From positions 225,286-289,285 of the forward strand of contig CP087976.1 of NCBI GenBank assembly GCA_024426085.1: 64,000 nucleotides of DNA, written 5' to 3'. The notes under the pieces were generated by a model. The model did not search any database, was not told the DNA's origin, and worked only from the letters and a program-made list of their open reading frames with translations. Position numbers and translations under genes: made by a program. This document shows, piece after piece, positions 9,833-20,377 of this stretch. Position 1 is the first letter of the stretch, and each line of letters starts with the position of its first letter. This DNA is from Rhizobium sp. RCAM05350. GTDB lineage: Bacteria; Pseudomonadota; Alphaproteobacteria; Rhizobiales; Rhizobiaceae.

Positions 9833-11454
9833 TTGGAAAACTACGACTATATCATCACTGGTGCTGGATCTGCCGGATGCGTGATCGCCAACCGCTTGAC
9901 CGAGGATCCTTCTGTGAAGGTCCTGCTGCTGGAGGCAGGCAGCCGGGATTGGAATCCCATGATTCATATTCCCGGCGGCATCGGCAAGCTGTTTGGACCA
10001 GGCGTGAACTGGCGCTTCAAGACCGTTCCCCAAAAAAATCTCGACAATCGTGAGATCTGGTATCCACAGGGAAAGACTCTGGGCGGGTCCAGTTCCATCA
10101 ATGCGATGATCTACATCCGCGGGCAGCGAGAGGACTATGATAACTGGGCCGCCCTTGGAAACGAAGGTTGGAGCTACAATGATGTGCTCCCGTATTTCCG
10201 CAAGTCAGAAGATAACGACCGCCTCGTCAACCAGTATCATGGCGAAGGCGGCCCCCTCTGGGTCTCCGATCAGGTCAGCCCCCATGAACTCTCGAAAGCA
10301 TTCGTTCGGGCGTGCCAGTCTTGGGGGCTTCCGTACAATCCGGATTTCAATGGTGAGAGCCAATACGGCGCCGGTCTCTACCAGGTAACCTGCCGCGACG
10401 GGCGTCGCAGAAGTTCTGCTGTGTCCTATCTCCGACCTGTGCGGGCCCGCAAAACTTGACCGTCATGACGGGCTCACGAGCCATCCGCGTCATACTTGAG
10501 GGAGATCGTGCAGTCGGCGTGGAAGTCGCGAAGGGCAGTTCGGTTCAGACCATCCGCTGCAATTGCGAGGTTATTGTTTCAAGTGGAGCAATCAACTCAC
10601 CGCGGCTGCTGATGCTCTCCGGTATTGGAGATCCGGACGAATTGCGGGCGGTCGGCGTTACCCCGAAGGTGGATCTCCAAGGCGTCGGCAAAAACCTGCA
10701 GGACCATCTTTGTTCAAACGTCCATTTATCACTCAAAGAGCCCATCAGCTACGATGGCCAGGATCGTTTTCCTCATGCTTTGGGGCACGGCTTGCAGTGG
10801 CTGCTTTATCGAAATGGCCCAGCATCGTCCGTCATTGTTGAAGGTGGTGGATTCGCCTCAAGTGAAGGTAATGGTCGTCCGGATATGCAAATCCATATTG
10901 CTCCCACGATGGTCGTTCGCGGCGGACAGACGCGTCTTGATGGACACGGCTTTACAATCAACACCACCTTTCTGCGGCCTAAGAGCATCGGCTCGATTTC
11001 TCTTCGTTCCAGCAACGCTGCCGATGAGCCATTGATCGATCCGAACTACCATGGTGACGAATACGATCGGAGAATGTCGCTGACGTCGATCGAGACGACA
11101 CGAGAGATCCTCTCGCAGCCAGCCATAGCGAAGTACATCAAGATCGAGCGCCTGCCGGGGCCAGAGGCGAAGTCCAAAGAGGATATTATGGCTTATATTC
11201 GCCAATATGCCTGCTGTGACTATCATCCGGTCGGGACATGCAAAATGGGCGTGGATGAAGAGGCAGTGGTCGATCCGCAACTCCGCGTCAGGGGCGTGCG
11301 CGGCTTGCGCGTCGCCGACTCGTCTATCATGCCTGTCCTTTTAAGTGGCAACACGAACGGCCCGAGCATGATGATCGGTGAGAAAGCCGCCGATCTAATC
11401 AAGGGTCACCGTGCTCCACGGACTGTCGAACAGGATCATTGGGTTACGGCGTAG
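9833..11454 (+). CDS. GMC family FAD-dependent oxidoreductase (frameshifted)
   Basis: A choline/alcohol dehydrogenase-like flavoprotein of about 540 residues. The FAD motif GAGSAGCVIANRL is at residues 9-21. GMC signature 1 is GKTLGGSSSINAMIYIRG and signature 2 is GAINSPRLLMLSGIG. The C-terminal catalytic His is in HPVGTCKMG and the Asn in SGNTNGPSMMIGEKAADLI. A frameshift near 10455 splits it after SYLRPV. TTG 9833 is chosen because it follows GGGAGG and starts directly before the FAD fold. It is the last gene of the operon and probably oxidises the substrate or an alcohol intermediate. Confidence 0.87.
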
Positions 11455-11625
11455 AAAGTCGGCGGTTTCCGGTGCTGCAATTTCACGATTTTGTGAAAGT
11501 ACATTCGAAAGGCATCTCAAGCAATTTCAACTATGATTCAATCGATCAGCGATTTCGAATCGGCATCGAAATGTCAACCACCATGCTGGTGAAAGAGGCC
11601 ATCATGAAGGGCTAAAGCTCCACAA

Positions 11626-11730
11626 CTCGATCTTCGACAGCGCGTTGTGAATGCGATTGTTGCGGTGTGCCCCGTCGACAGACGGCTGAACGGTTTGGTG
11701 GTGTGAGCGCCACCAGCGCTGTTTGCTAAC
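11626..11730 (+). mobile_element. IS630-type transposase N-terminal remnant
   Basis: Translation gives LDLRQRVVNAIVAV and, after a one-base slip, SRRQTAERFG...VSATSAV. This is the winged-helix start typical of IS630-family transposases. Frames are broken and no DDE domain follows, so this is a dead fragment. Confidence 0.5.
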
Positions 11731-11805
11731 AGAAGCAGTTCAGCGACATCGAAACAACGGTCGAGCGGACAAACTAAATTGCAACCAAGCTGCGTTTGAC
11801 GAAAC

Positions 11806-11853
11806 TCTCGTCCAATCTTCTCGGCAATGCGATTAAGCATGGCGACCCGTACG
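11806..11853 (+). pseudogene. Possible histidine-kinase ATPase-domain remnant
   Basis: LSSNLLGNAIKHGDP resembles the N-box of sensor-kinase ATPase domains. No other box is visible nearby, so this is a short decayed fragment or chance resemblance. Confidence 0.25.
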
Positions 11854-12127
11854 ACTTTCGGAAAGATGCGTGCGGCGGCCTTAGGGACCGCGCTGTATCG
11901 ACAGTCGCCAGGGCGGTAGCGGTCGCGCTCCTGCTCGATCTGCTCAACCCTTAATGATCGAGCGTATAGTCCATTTTGTCCAGCGCGGTTCGTTTTAGGC
12001 AGCCCTGCGCCGGGTGGCTAAGCGTGTTAAATGACCGCTCCCATCAACACGGCTATCCCGATCCGTGAAGCATATTAGAACGGTCAGGCTCTTCTTTCAA
12101 TCGCGTGTGGCATTCGTGAGGCTTTAC

Positions 12128-12980
12128 TCAGCTTGCAAGGATTTGTCTTGCGGCTATTGGCTCACGGCCCAGAAGGGTGGCAAGTGTCGGATCCGTCCTT
12201 GCGAGCTCTCCTGCACGCGCTGCACGATACATGCTGAGTGTGATGGCGATCACAGCCGGCGGTAAGCCGCGTGCCGCGAGAAGAAGCTCGAACTCCTCAT
12301 CCTTCAAGGTTTCGCGGGTAATTGTTCGACCAGAGAGATCGCTCAGAATGCTGGCGATATCCGTGAAATTCAGGGCGGCCGAGGCAGTTAATGGTGGGGT
12401 GGGGCCGTCGAAGCGGCCTTCATTTGCGAGAATATTTGCCGCGGCTGCAGCCAGCTCTTCGTGCGCGGTCCAGGAGAACTTGCCGTCCTCTGGTGCGACG
12501 ACCTTACTGGTCCGGACTGCATCGGAGGTAAACTGCCGTGCACTCTCGGCGTAGAAGCCATTACGCAGGGCAGTCCAGTTTACGCCTGACGCACGCAGCA
12601 TCGCCTCCGTCGCCGCATGCACATGCATCGGCAGAAAATTCGACGTCGCGCTCGCCGCCATGTGGCTCGTATAAACAATCCGCCTTGCTCCTGAGGTTTG
12701 AGCCACCGCGATTGCAGCCTGATGCTGGGCTTTCGGGCCCCCCATAGGCACTGGCGTTCGATGACACGATAAACACTTGCGTTGCGCGTTCGAATGCATT
12801 CACCAAGCTGTCCGGCTTTGCAAAATCACCATGACGCACGCGAACACCTCGCCGCATAAATGCCGCTGCTTTGTCAGGATCCCGCACGCTGACCACGATC
12901 CTGTTGGCAGGAACCAGTTCGAGCAAGTGTTGAACCACCATGCGGCCCAACTTTCCTGTGGCGCCAGTTACTACAATCAT
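12128..12980 (-). CDS. NmrA-like / QOR2-type NAD(P)-binding oxidoreductase (frameshifted)
   Basis: An atypical short-chain dehydrogenase of about 284 residues. The Rossmann motif VTGATGKLG is at residues 3-11, followed by VVSVRDPDKAAAF, VRHGDFAKP and IVYTSHMAAS. The C-terminal half matches YtfG/QOR2-like quinone oxidoreductases or NmrA redox sensors. ATG 12980 is chosen because it directly precedes the Rossmann strand; a longer upstream frame adds an unrelated hydrophobic tail. One frameshift lies near 12745. It is divergent from the TetR gene at 13086 with about 105 bp between, the usual arrangement of a regulator and its target. Confidence 0.8.
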
Positions 12981-13085
12981 GATTCTATCCTTTGTTATCA
13001 ATGGAAACATTCGTTCAATATCATTGATAACAATTGAAAACAAGATTTTGATAGCGCTGCTAACAAACAGTGCTAAAATCGACCT

Positions 13086-13799
13086 ATGATGACGAACAAA
13101 CCAAACCCAACTGCGGATGAATCCAATGACACACGTAAGCGCATTCTCGCCGCCGCCACCCGCCTTGTAGCAGCAGGAGGGGAGGAGGCGGCAACCACAC
13201 GGGCGGTGGCGGATGCCGCGTCAGTCCAGGCACCTACGATCTACCGCCTGTTCGGTGACAAACGGGGGCTGCTCGATGCCGTTGCGGAAGAGGCCTATGC
13301 AAACTACATCATCAAGAAGGTGCGGCGCGAACCGGAGGCTGACCCCATTGATGATTTGATGAAGGGGTGGGATGACTTCATCGAGTTCGGTCTCGCCAAT
13401 CCGGCCATATTCAATCTGATGAGGACGACCTACCCAGAACCACCTTCAAAAGTGGCCCTAGCCGGATTGGCGGTGCTACGGGCAAAAGTTGGTCGTCTTG
13501 CTCGCGTCGGACGTCTTCGCGTGAGTGAAGAGCATGCGGTAGATCTCATCCATGCTGCAGGAAATGGATGCGTTCTTTCCCTATTGGCAAAGGCACCGGA
13601 TCGGAGGGGCGTCCTGCCAGATGCTGCGCGCAACGCTATATTCTCGCAGATTATAGAGGGGTATCCCATAAAAATTGGCAGCGGGCTATCAAGTATCGCA
13701 AATGCCTTGCGTTCACGGCTAGGCGAGGATTCGGTCCTGTCGCCCGGCGAACGTCTTCTCCTGGACGAGATGCTGCAGAAATTTACGGACCGAGTATAG
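13086..13799 (+). CDS. TetR/AcrR family transcriptional regulator
   Basis: An intact 237-residue repressor. The N-terminal helix-turn-helix is TTRAVADAASVQAPTIYRLF at about residues 38-57, preceded by the DTRKRILAAATRLVAAGG helix. The C-terminal part is a ligand-binding helical domain. It is transcribed away from the NmrA-like gene. The 105-bp A/T-rich spacer (12981-13085) should hold both promoters and the operator, with TTGATAACAA-like dyads around 13020-13035. It probably represses the oxidoreductase in response to a small electrophile or quinone, which is inference. Confidence 0.88.
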   Translation: MMTNKPNPTADESNDTRKRILAAATRLVAAGGEEAATTRAVADAASVQAPTIYRLFGDKRGLLDAVAEEAYANYIIKKVRREPEADPIDDLMKGWDDFIEFGLANPAIFNLMRTTYPEPPSKVALAGLAVLRAKVGRLARVGRLRVSEEHAVDLIHAAGNGCVLSLLAKAPDRRGVLPDAARNAIFSQIIEGYPIKIGSGLSSIANALRSRLGEDSVLSPGERLLLDEMLQKFTDRV

Positions 13800-13868
13800 T
13801 GACAGCGCTTGAGGCGTGCCGCGGTTGTTGCCCGGCCCGTCCTTTTCAATCAGTTGCGGCTCGAGTGG

Positions 13869-15755
13869 CTACTGTTTCGTCTTCACGAGCTTTGGCTTGG
13901 CGGCCTCCCATGTTAGGACAAGGTCGCGACCGGAGGCCTTGGCTCGATAAAGGGCCTCGTCGGCGCGCTGGACGAGCCGGCCGGCGTCGGGGCCGATCGT
14001 ATGGTTGGCAAGTGTCGCCACCCCGATACTGGCGGTGACGATGCCCTTCTCGCTGCCGGTATGGGGAAGCTCCAGCGCGCGGATGCGGTTGCGCAGTTTA
14101 TGTGCGAGGGTGAGTGCACCTTTCTCTGGCGTATCGGGCAGGATCAGTGCAATTTCCTCGCCACCATAACGGGCGACGCGATCTTTGGGCCGGTGAGCGA
14201 CTGTCCGCAGGCAGTCGGCGATTGCACGCAGGCAGTCATCTCCGGCCGTATGGCCATATGTGTCGTTGAATGCCTTGAACCGATCGACGTCGAGGAGCAG
14301 GAGGCTCAGCGGTCCTTCGCCGCGCCATACGGCTTCTATTTCAACCGCGAGGATGGTGTCGAAGGCCCGTCTGTTCAGCAAGCCCGTCAGTCCGTCCGTT
14401 TCGGGCAAGTTCGGCGAAGCGGATGTTGAGATCGCGCAGTATCTGTTCGCTTCGCTTGCCTTTTGTGATGTCCGAGCAGACCACGAAACACGTGCCATCG
14501 GGCGCAGGATTGATATAAGACTCGATCCAACGTCCATCGAAAAGAAGAAACTGGACCGTTCCGGCGCTACGCAGGCGGGATACGGCGGCATTGACCCATT
14601 TGTCACATTTTCCTTGGGAATATTGATGAGTTCGCCGCGCGACTGAAGCATAGAGGATGGATGCGGCCGGCGTGTGCGGCATCCGCAGGTCCGCCGTTAG
14701 CGGAAACATCGTTCGATACTGTTCGTTGCAGAAAACGAGATTGAGATTCTCATCGAACATGACGAGGCCGTCGGCCATGTTGGTCAGGGCGGCTGTCGCC
14801 TTGCGCTCGCTTTCTTCGAGCGCCTTCTTTGCGGTCACGTCGCGATTGTGGGTGATAACACCGGTTACCTGACCGTGTTCATCCAGCAGCGGCGACTTGA
14901 GCGTCGAAAGCCAGGCGATCGGACCCGTCCAGGTGGGTTACCTGTTGCTCGATGACGTAGGATATTTGCCCCTGGGCGGCCTTCTCCTCATCGACCTTGA
15001 ATTTGCGGGCGATATCAGCCGGATAAAAATCGAAATCAGATTTTCCGATAAGGGCGTCGGAGCCGGTCGCTTTCATCAGCGATGCCGTCGCCGGATTGGC
15101 GACAATGAACCGCCCTTCGACGTCTTTCACGTTTCGGGTAGGCTGTCGATGACGACCTTGTAGATATGGTTTTCCGTGTCATTTCTCGCCGGCGAAGCTC
15201 ATTGGCTATCGCAAGCGAGACCATGAGGGTGGCGGCAAAGACAATGACGGTGGTTGTCAGCAGGACGCTAGGTGCGACGGCGATCAAGGCGTCGCGCGGC
15301 AGAGCGAGAAAGCCAGACATGCCACTGACGGCAACCGTTACGCAGAAAACCAGAATGGCAGAAAGGGAAGGGCGCTCATCCCATTTTCAGATAGTAGGCT
15401 GCCATGCCGACAGCCGCCGCGAGCGCTATACCCGTGAGCCCGGCCACGGTTCCGGCGCCGCCCAAATAGAGCCTGAATGCCGCCACGAGAACGGTCATCA
15501 CAGCCAGGGAGACCGGTCCGCTAAAAAGCCCGAAACCGAAATCACCGTGGTCCGCAGGTCGATGAAGATGCCGTCGCCGACCTGGGACGGCAGCAACATC
15601 ACGATGGCGGCACAGATCCCCATTAGCAGGCCGAAACCAGCTTGCAGCGCCGTCGCATGACGGAAGTGCTGCGGAAGCTGTGAGTTGCTCCAGATCGAAA
15701 CCCGAAGTGCCAGGATCTCCATGTTGGCGAGAAGATCATACCATACTGTACTCAT
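13869..15755 (-). CDS. Membrane diguanylate cyclase: 5TM-Lyt, PAS, GGDEF (several frameshifts)
   Basis: A signalling protein of about 630 residues. The N-terminus has five or six hydrophobic segments containing GIFIDLRTTVISVSG, the DxR pattern of 5TMR-Lyt sensor domains. Two PAS domains follow: one around NVKDVEGRFIVANPAT, one around MVMFDENLNLVFCNEQY-like sequence. The C-terminal GGDEF domain carries DVDRFKAFNDTYGH and the active-site loop RYGGEEI, preceded by the inhibitory I-site RPKD five residues upstream. The loop reads GGEEI instead of GGEEF. At least five one-base frame changes occur, near 15500, 15385, 15250, 14930 and 14410. It would make cyclic di-GMP in response to a membrane or cytosolic signal. 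Confidence 0.78.
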
Positions 15756-15913
15756 GCACTTCGCCTCCATGGCCACCGTGATAGCCGCTTGAACCGATGT
15801 TAAACATGATAGACGATGAGGTAAAACGCCGAGTCAACACTAGATTAAAGTCAAGAATCTGTCTTCCTGCAGACGGTCTCTACTTGAACAATATTTGTTT
15901 CCGCGCTTTTAAA

Positions 15914-16112
15914 CTCACCATTTCAAAAGTCGGGTTCTGGCACCATACGAAACCAGCACGACAATGCTGACGGCGAGCGGATACCAGGTGACGACGAACA
16001 GCGGGCTTTCCCCAGCGCTGGCATGGAAATCCGGGAGCCCATAGTTGGGCATTAGATCGGGCGCATTGCGTGGGCTTTATACCGCAGATGGCACCGCGCG
16101 GCTTGCTGGGCA
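15914..16112 (-). pseudogene. C-terminal remnant of a membrane transporter
   Basis: After one frame correction the minus strand reads LPDFHASAGESPLFVVTWYP followed by LAVSIVVLVSYGAR, one transmembrane segment and a short basic tail ending RLLKW-stop. This resembles the end of a secondary transporter. The rest of the protein is missing: the racemase gene begins at its broken end. Confidence 0.35.
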
Positions 16113-16115
16113 CGA

Positions 16116-16823
16116 TCATGACGATGAGGTGTGTTCATTCAATGCTGCCTTTAAAGCCGCTTCGCAGTGGATCAGCGTGGTGTCGAATACGGGAACCGCA
16201 ACGTTGTTTTGGTTCAAAAGCATGCCAATCTCCGTGCAACCCAGGATAAGACAGTCACAGCCGTCATGGACCAGACGCTGCGCGATCGCTTCGTAGATCG
16301 TGCGGCTTTCTTCGGTAACAACGTCCAAGCACAACTCGCTATATATAATGCGATGCGTTTCTGCTCGATCGTCCGAGTTAGGGATGATCGGCGACAAACC
16401 GCTTTCAACCAGACGGTCAATGTAGAATGTTTGCTCCATCGTAAAGGTCGTCGCCATCAATCCGGGTCGGCGAAATCCACGTTCTAATATTGCTGCTGCG
16501 GTGGCGTCGGCGATGTGCAGAAACGGTATTGAAACGCCCTCCACAATCTGGTCGGCCACCTTATGCATAGTATTTGTCGCCAGAATCAAGATGTCAGCGC
16601 CCCCTCGTTCCAGAGCAGCCGCCTCAGCACTGAGCAATAGCCCCGCTGCATCCCAATCGGAGGCTGCCTGCAGCTTCTCAATCCTTTCGAAATCGAGAGA
16701 GCGTATTAGAAGCTCCGGAGAATGAAGTCCGCCCAGACTTTCGCGCGTAAGCCTGCACATTTCTCGATAATAGATCCGGGTTGAAGCGGCCGACATCCCG
16801 CCAAGTATTCCAATTTTCTTCAA
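16116..16823 (-). CDS. Aspartate/glutamate racemase family protein
   Basis: An intact 235-residue protein starting MKKIGILGGMSAAST, the conserved family N-terminus. The two catalytic regions are ILATNTMHKVAD near residue 83 and ILGCTEIGML near residue 193. The second has the expected Cys, but the first has Thr where a two-cysteine racemase has Cys, as I recall for the broad-spectrum racemase YgeA. It would epimerise an amino acid without PLP. Its strand and position fit the amino-acid operon upstream, although an IS6 remnant separates them. Confidence 0.88.
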   Translation of the reverse strand: MKKIGILGGMSAASTRIYYREMCRLTRESLGGLHSPELLIRSLDFERIEKLQAASDWDAAGLLLSAEAAALERGGADILILATNTMHKVADQIVEGVSIPFLHIADATAAAILERGFRRPGLMATTFTMEQTFYIDRLVESGLSPIIPNSDDRAETHRIIYSELCLDVVTEESRTIYEAIAQRLVHDGCDCLILGCTEIGMLLNQNNVAVPVFDTTLIHCEAALKAALNEHTSSS

Positions 16824-17163
16824 ATCATTTCTCCTGTTTCGATATGCCTTTTGGCACCGCCCTGTCCCGCCGCTGCTGATATACGTAGGTCTGCATTATC
16901 TATGGTTAGAGCATATTACATCGGTTCGCAGTCCACATTGCTGATCGCTGACGGTTGGCGAGACCTATGCAGAGATCCACGACAAATGTCGCTATCTCTA
17001 TTGAGCCATCGACAAACCGGCAAATTGGTCGATTTCATTCTCGAGGCGAAACGTGGTCTCGATGCCGCAAAACGCCTCTATCAAAGATGCAGGCCGGGTC
17101 CCGATCTAATGACTTGGAACGATCGAAAGCCGTGTCGGCGCGCAGGAAAATAGGCGTGGAACT
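16824..17163. other. Intergenic region with IS6 remnant
   Basis: A 340-bp gap between the racemase and M20 genes. Apart from the IS6-type transposase fragment at 16938-17115, no gene is visible. The first 100 bp probably hold the racemase promoter. Confidence 0.55.
16938..17115 (+). mobile_element. IS6-family transposase remnant
   Basis: The plus strand reads ETYAEIHDKCRYLY, an in-frame stop, AIDK, then after a frame change GKLVDFILEAKRGLDAAKRL. This is the central DDE region of IS6-family transposases (compare VDETYxKxxGxWxYLYRAxD). It is a decayed internal fragment with no ends recognised. Confidence 0.62.
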
Positions 17164-18295
17164 TCAATTGATGAAATTGCCGGTCAGCAAGGTCCGCAGC
17201 AGATTTGCCTTTATTGCGTAGCTTTCAATGTCGATATATTCGAAAGGCGTGTGTGCGCCGCTCCCCTCTGGCCCCATGCCATCGATTACCGGAACGCCGA
17301 CGCCCGCGATCATGTTTGCGTCACTGGACCCGCCGGTACTTTCTGCATGAACCTTCAAGCCGGCCTGCCTTCCGGCTTGCTGGACGGCGCTCAGCATCAA
17401 GGCAGTCGATTGTTCGGTCAGTGGGGGCTGATGAACGGTAAGCTCGATCTTCAACTCGACTGCAGGGTTGACAGCAGCCAAGCCCTCCACGCATGCCTTG
17501 ACGTGTTCCCATCCTTCATTATCGGCGAATCTCAGATCCACACGAGCGATCGCATGTTCGGGAATAACGTTGGTAAATGTCCCTCCAGACATCAGTCCGA
17601 CATTGCTGCTCACGCCGATTACATCGTTGGTGATTTCTTCAAGAATAAGGATTTGCCTGCACAATTCGACGACGGCGCTTTGACCGGCATGCGGCCAGGC
17701 GCCCGCGTGCGCGGACTTGCCTTTCGTGGAAACAACGTACTCGCCATATCCTTTGTGCGCGGAAATCACCCCACAGTTTTTTGCCCCCGGTTCAAATACC
17801 AGCGCGGCCTTATATGCAAGGGCGATCTCTTCCGTGATCGCGCGTGAAAAGAGGCTTCCCAGTTCTTCATCCGGCACGATCATCAGGGAAAGAGCGCGCG
17901 GGTAGTCCCTCGGCTTGGCAAGGCCGCGCTTGAACTCCTGGAAGGCCATGAGGACCCCGCCCTTCATATCGTAAACCCCCGGACCATACAGGCGGCCGTT
18001 TTCTACGCGCGGCATCAGTGTGCCTGTCAATGAACCGTGAGCGTGAACCGTGTCCACGTGGCCATGCATGAGAAGCGACGAGGCCGGATCCTGTCCGGGC
18101 GGTGTTAGCAGAAGAACATCGCCGCGGTCCGGTCCGCCTTCCCATCGCCTGACTGTTGCGCCGGCGTCGGTGGCCTCCCGTTGGATCATATCAACGAGAC
18201 GATTGATTGCAGGTCCATCCCGGGTCGGGGGTTTCATATTCGAGCCATGAGACAAGCTTTGCGATGTCGAGATCGAGTGAAGGATCATAATTCAT
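17164..18295 (-). CDS. M20 family metallopeptidase, CPG2-like (frameshifted near start)
   Basis: A zinc hydrolase of about 377 residues. Metal-binding positions are visible in order: MHGHVDTV (His), GPGVYDMKGG (bridging Asp), PDEELGS (catalytic Glu pair) and GSGAHTPFEY (C-terminal His). The dimerisation domain lies between. The true start is ATG 18295 (MNYDPSLDLDIAKLVSWLEY). A surplus G in the run 18227-18231 shifts the frame, after which TRDGPAINRLVDMI continues. It overlaps the upstream ornithine-cyclodeaminase-like gene by 11 bp. It probably removes an acyl, carbamoyl or glutamyl group from an amino-acid derivative. Confidence 0.87.
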
Positions 18296-19291
18296 GGGAA
18301 AAATCCAAACTGGCAGGTGACATGGGCTGGGCCTTGAGAGGCTGATCGAGCCTTTCAAGAAAATACGAGGCGATGGCGACATCCTGTGCTGCAATGCCTG
18401 TCAGATCCGCCAAGGTAATATCGTCGTGACCGCGGGCGAAGTTCGCCGCGAGAAGTGTCCCAAGGGCGACGTCCTGATCTTCTTTTACAAGTCCAAGTCG
18501 CAGGGCGATTCCAAATTCGCTGTTGCGCACGCACTGGGCATGATCGTCCGTTGCAATGAGCGAGGCCTTGGCAAACAACAGCGGATCAAGCTCCTGTTTT
18601 CCATGACCGTCGGTACCGAGAGCTGTGATGTGGGTCCCGGGGCGAACATCCTCAACGGAGAACAAAGGAGCGGATGCAGGCGTGGTCGTGACGATGACGT
18701 CAGCGATCCCAACTGCATCCCGTATGGTTCTGCTCCGCCCGGACGTTTAATCCGGCGTGGCTCAGACGTTTTGCAAGCTCTGCCGCCTTCAGGGCATCAC
18801 GCGCACCGATGACGAAACGGACATCGGGGAAAATATCGGCATGCCAGATCGCCTGCAATTCGGCCTGGTGCCCCGATCCTATGATTGCGATTGTCCGGCA
18901 TTCTTTTCTGGCCATGGCGCGCAGAAGCAAGGCTGCCGGCGGCGGCCGTGCGCCAGGAGGTGAGCCATCCCTCGTCAAAGATGATTGCTTCGAAAGCCCC
19001 CGTGCGGGCCGAAAGCACCATGACCGCTCCCGAATTGACGGGAAGCCCGATCTTCGGATTGTCGTAAAAACCGGCGATGACTTTCACGATAAAGCGGGGC
19101 CCGCCAACGATCCGGCCGAACTTTATGTGGCAATCGCCGTGCGGATCGTCGAAGACGAGTTCACCCGGCATCGGCGACACGGTTTCACCGCGTGCATGCG
19201 CAATAATCGCCTTGCGCACGGCCTGACGGATTGACGGTCGGTCGACATGGCGCTTCAGGGCCTCCAGTCCAATGGTCCTGGCATTCTGCAT
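18285..19291 (-). CDS. Ornithine cyclodeaminase/mu-crystallin family protein (frameshifted)
   Basis: An NAD(P)-dependent enzyme of about 335 residues. The N-terminal half has GELVFDDPHGDCHIKFG and VKVIAGFYDNP. The Rossmann segment IAIIGSGHQAELQ has the family GSGxQA motif, and the C-terminal part contains THITALGTDGHGKQEL. Frame changes fall near 18930 and 18735. This family includes ornithine cyclodeaminase, iminosuccinate reductase BhcD and the ectoine-pathway protein EutC. Lying directly downstream of a threonine-dehydratase-like gene (37-bp gap) matches both the EutB-EutC and BhcB-BhcD pairings. Confidence 0.84.
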
Positions 19292-19328
19292 GGGCCGGAA
19301 TTCCCCCTTCTATGCTTGATGAGGCTGT

Positions 19329-20325
19329 TCAAACCGATGCGGTGAACGGCTTGGCGGACAGCACGCCATTCAGGGTCAGATGATCCAGATTGGCGCCAGT
19401 GACCACGAGAACGGCGGTGGCGCCCTTGCAGGAAATGGCTTCCAAAACGGGCGAGGCATGCTATGGCCGCTGCGGAACCAGGTTCAGCCAGGAGATGCCC
19501 GTAAAGAGCCAGCGTGTGCGCGGCCGAAAACAGATCGGCGTCGGGGACGACGAAGCTCCGGTCGACGAACTTAAGCATGCCCTGCAATGCAAGATCGGCG
19601 GGGACACGCTGGGCGAGGCACTCCGCTACGGTGTGGACATCCTTTTCAATGGGCCGGCCGGCGAGAAAACTTTCGTGCATTGAAGGCGCATCGGACGATT
19701 GAATGGCGACGACCTCGCATTGGGGGTGTCTCTGGATCTTGATCGCAGCCGCGCATCCGGCAATCAGGTTGCCGCCGCCCATCGGAACGACGAGATAATC
19801 CACATGCTCCAGCGCCGAGCCGACTTCGATGCCGATCGTCCCCGCGCCTTCCATGACTGTTACATCCTCGCCGTCATCGACGAACAGCCCGCCCGTCTCG
19901 CGGGCGAATACCTGCGCCGCCCCCTTTGCGATATTGAGATCGCGTCCGAGGATCGTGGTCTTGGCCCCAAGCGCCTCGATCTTGCGCTTCTTCTCGATAT
20001 TCGGATTTTCCGGCAGATAGATGTTGCACGGCTTTCCGAGCACGCGCGCGCGTAGGCGACGCCCTGGCCGTGGTTTCCCGTTGAGGATGTCACAATGCTG
20101 GAGGCGTCAGCTCCCTTGGCGATGACGCAGTTGATGGCGCCACGCAGCTTGAAGGATCCGATCTCTGTCACGGTCTCGATCTTCAGATAGAGGTTCATGC
20201 CGAACATGCGCGACAAAGTCTCGCTGCGCACAAGCGGCGTCGCCGGCATGAAGCGCGAGACGCGTTGCATGGCCTCGTACAGGCTGTCACGCGTCGGCAG
20301 AGATGGCGTTTGCAGGTATGGCCAT
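19329..20325 (-). CDS. Threonine dehydratase-like PLP lyase, EutB/BhcB type (frameshifted)
   Basis: A fold-type II PLP enzyme of about 330 residues. The PLP lysine is in GSFKLRGA near residue 55, followed by SSTGNHGQGVAYA (substrate loop) and GGGNLIAG (phosphate-binding glycines). It lacks a C-terminal ACT domain, as in threo-3-hydroxyaspartate ammonia-lyases and EutB rather than biosynthetic IlvA. Start ATG 20325 needs a one-base correction near 20288. Further frame changes lie near 20040 and 19445, and the family end is a stop at 19329. It would eliminate ammonia from a beta-hydroxy amino acid. Confidence 0.83.
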
Positions 20326-20377
20326 AAAGTTCAGGTTCCCCGTGGAAATTTTCCAAAACCGGCGCGCCAATTTGGAC

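Larger units (their letters stand above)
11455..12127. other. Non-coding stretch with gene remnants
   Basis: No intact gene is visible. It holds an IS630-type transposase remnant (11626-11730) and a possible histidine-kinase remnant near 11806-11853; the rest is unrecognised. The first 120 bp after the GMC gene are A/T-rich. Confidence 0.6.

Noticed and set aside
129..11454. Programmed ribosomal frameshifting as explanation for the split genes
   Set aside because: The breaks occur in many unrelated genes, in both directions, at different places and without slippery heptamers or common downstream structures.
11574..11840. An 88-residue minus-strand open frame in the gap after the GMC gene
   Set aside because: It has no recognisable domain and overlaps the IS630-like and kinase-like remnants on the opposite strand.
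17164..20325. Firm naming of the lyase/cyclodeaminase genes as eutB and eutC
   Set aside because: No ectoine hydrolase, EutE or Ehu importer is beside them, and the same pairing occurs in the beta-hydroxyaspartate cycle.
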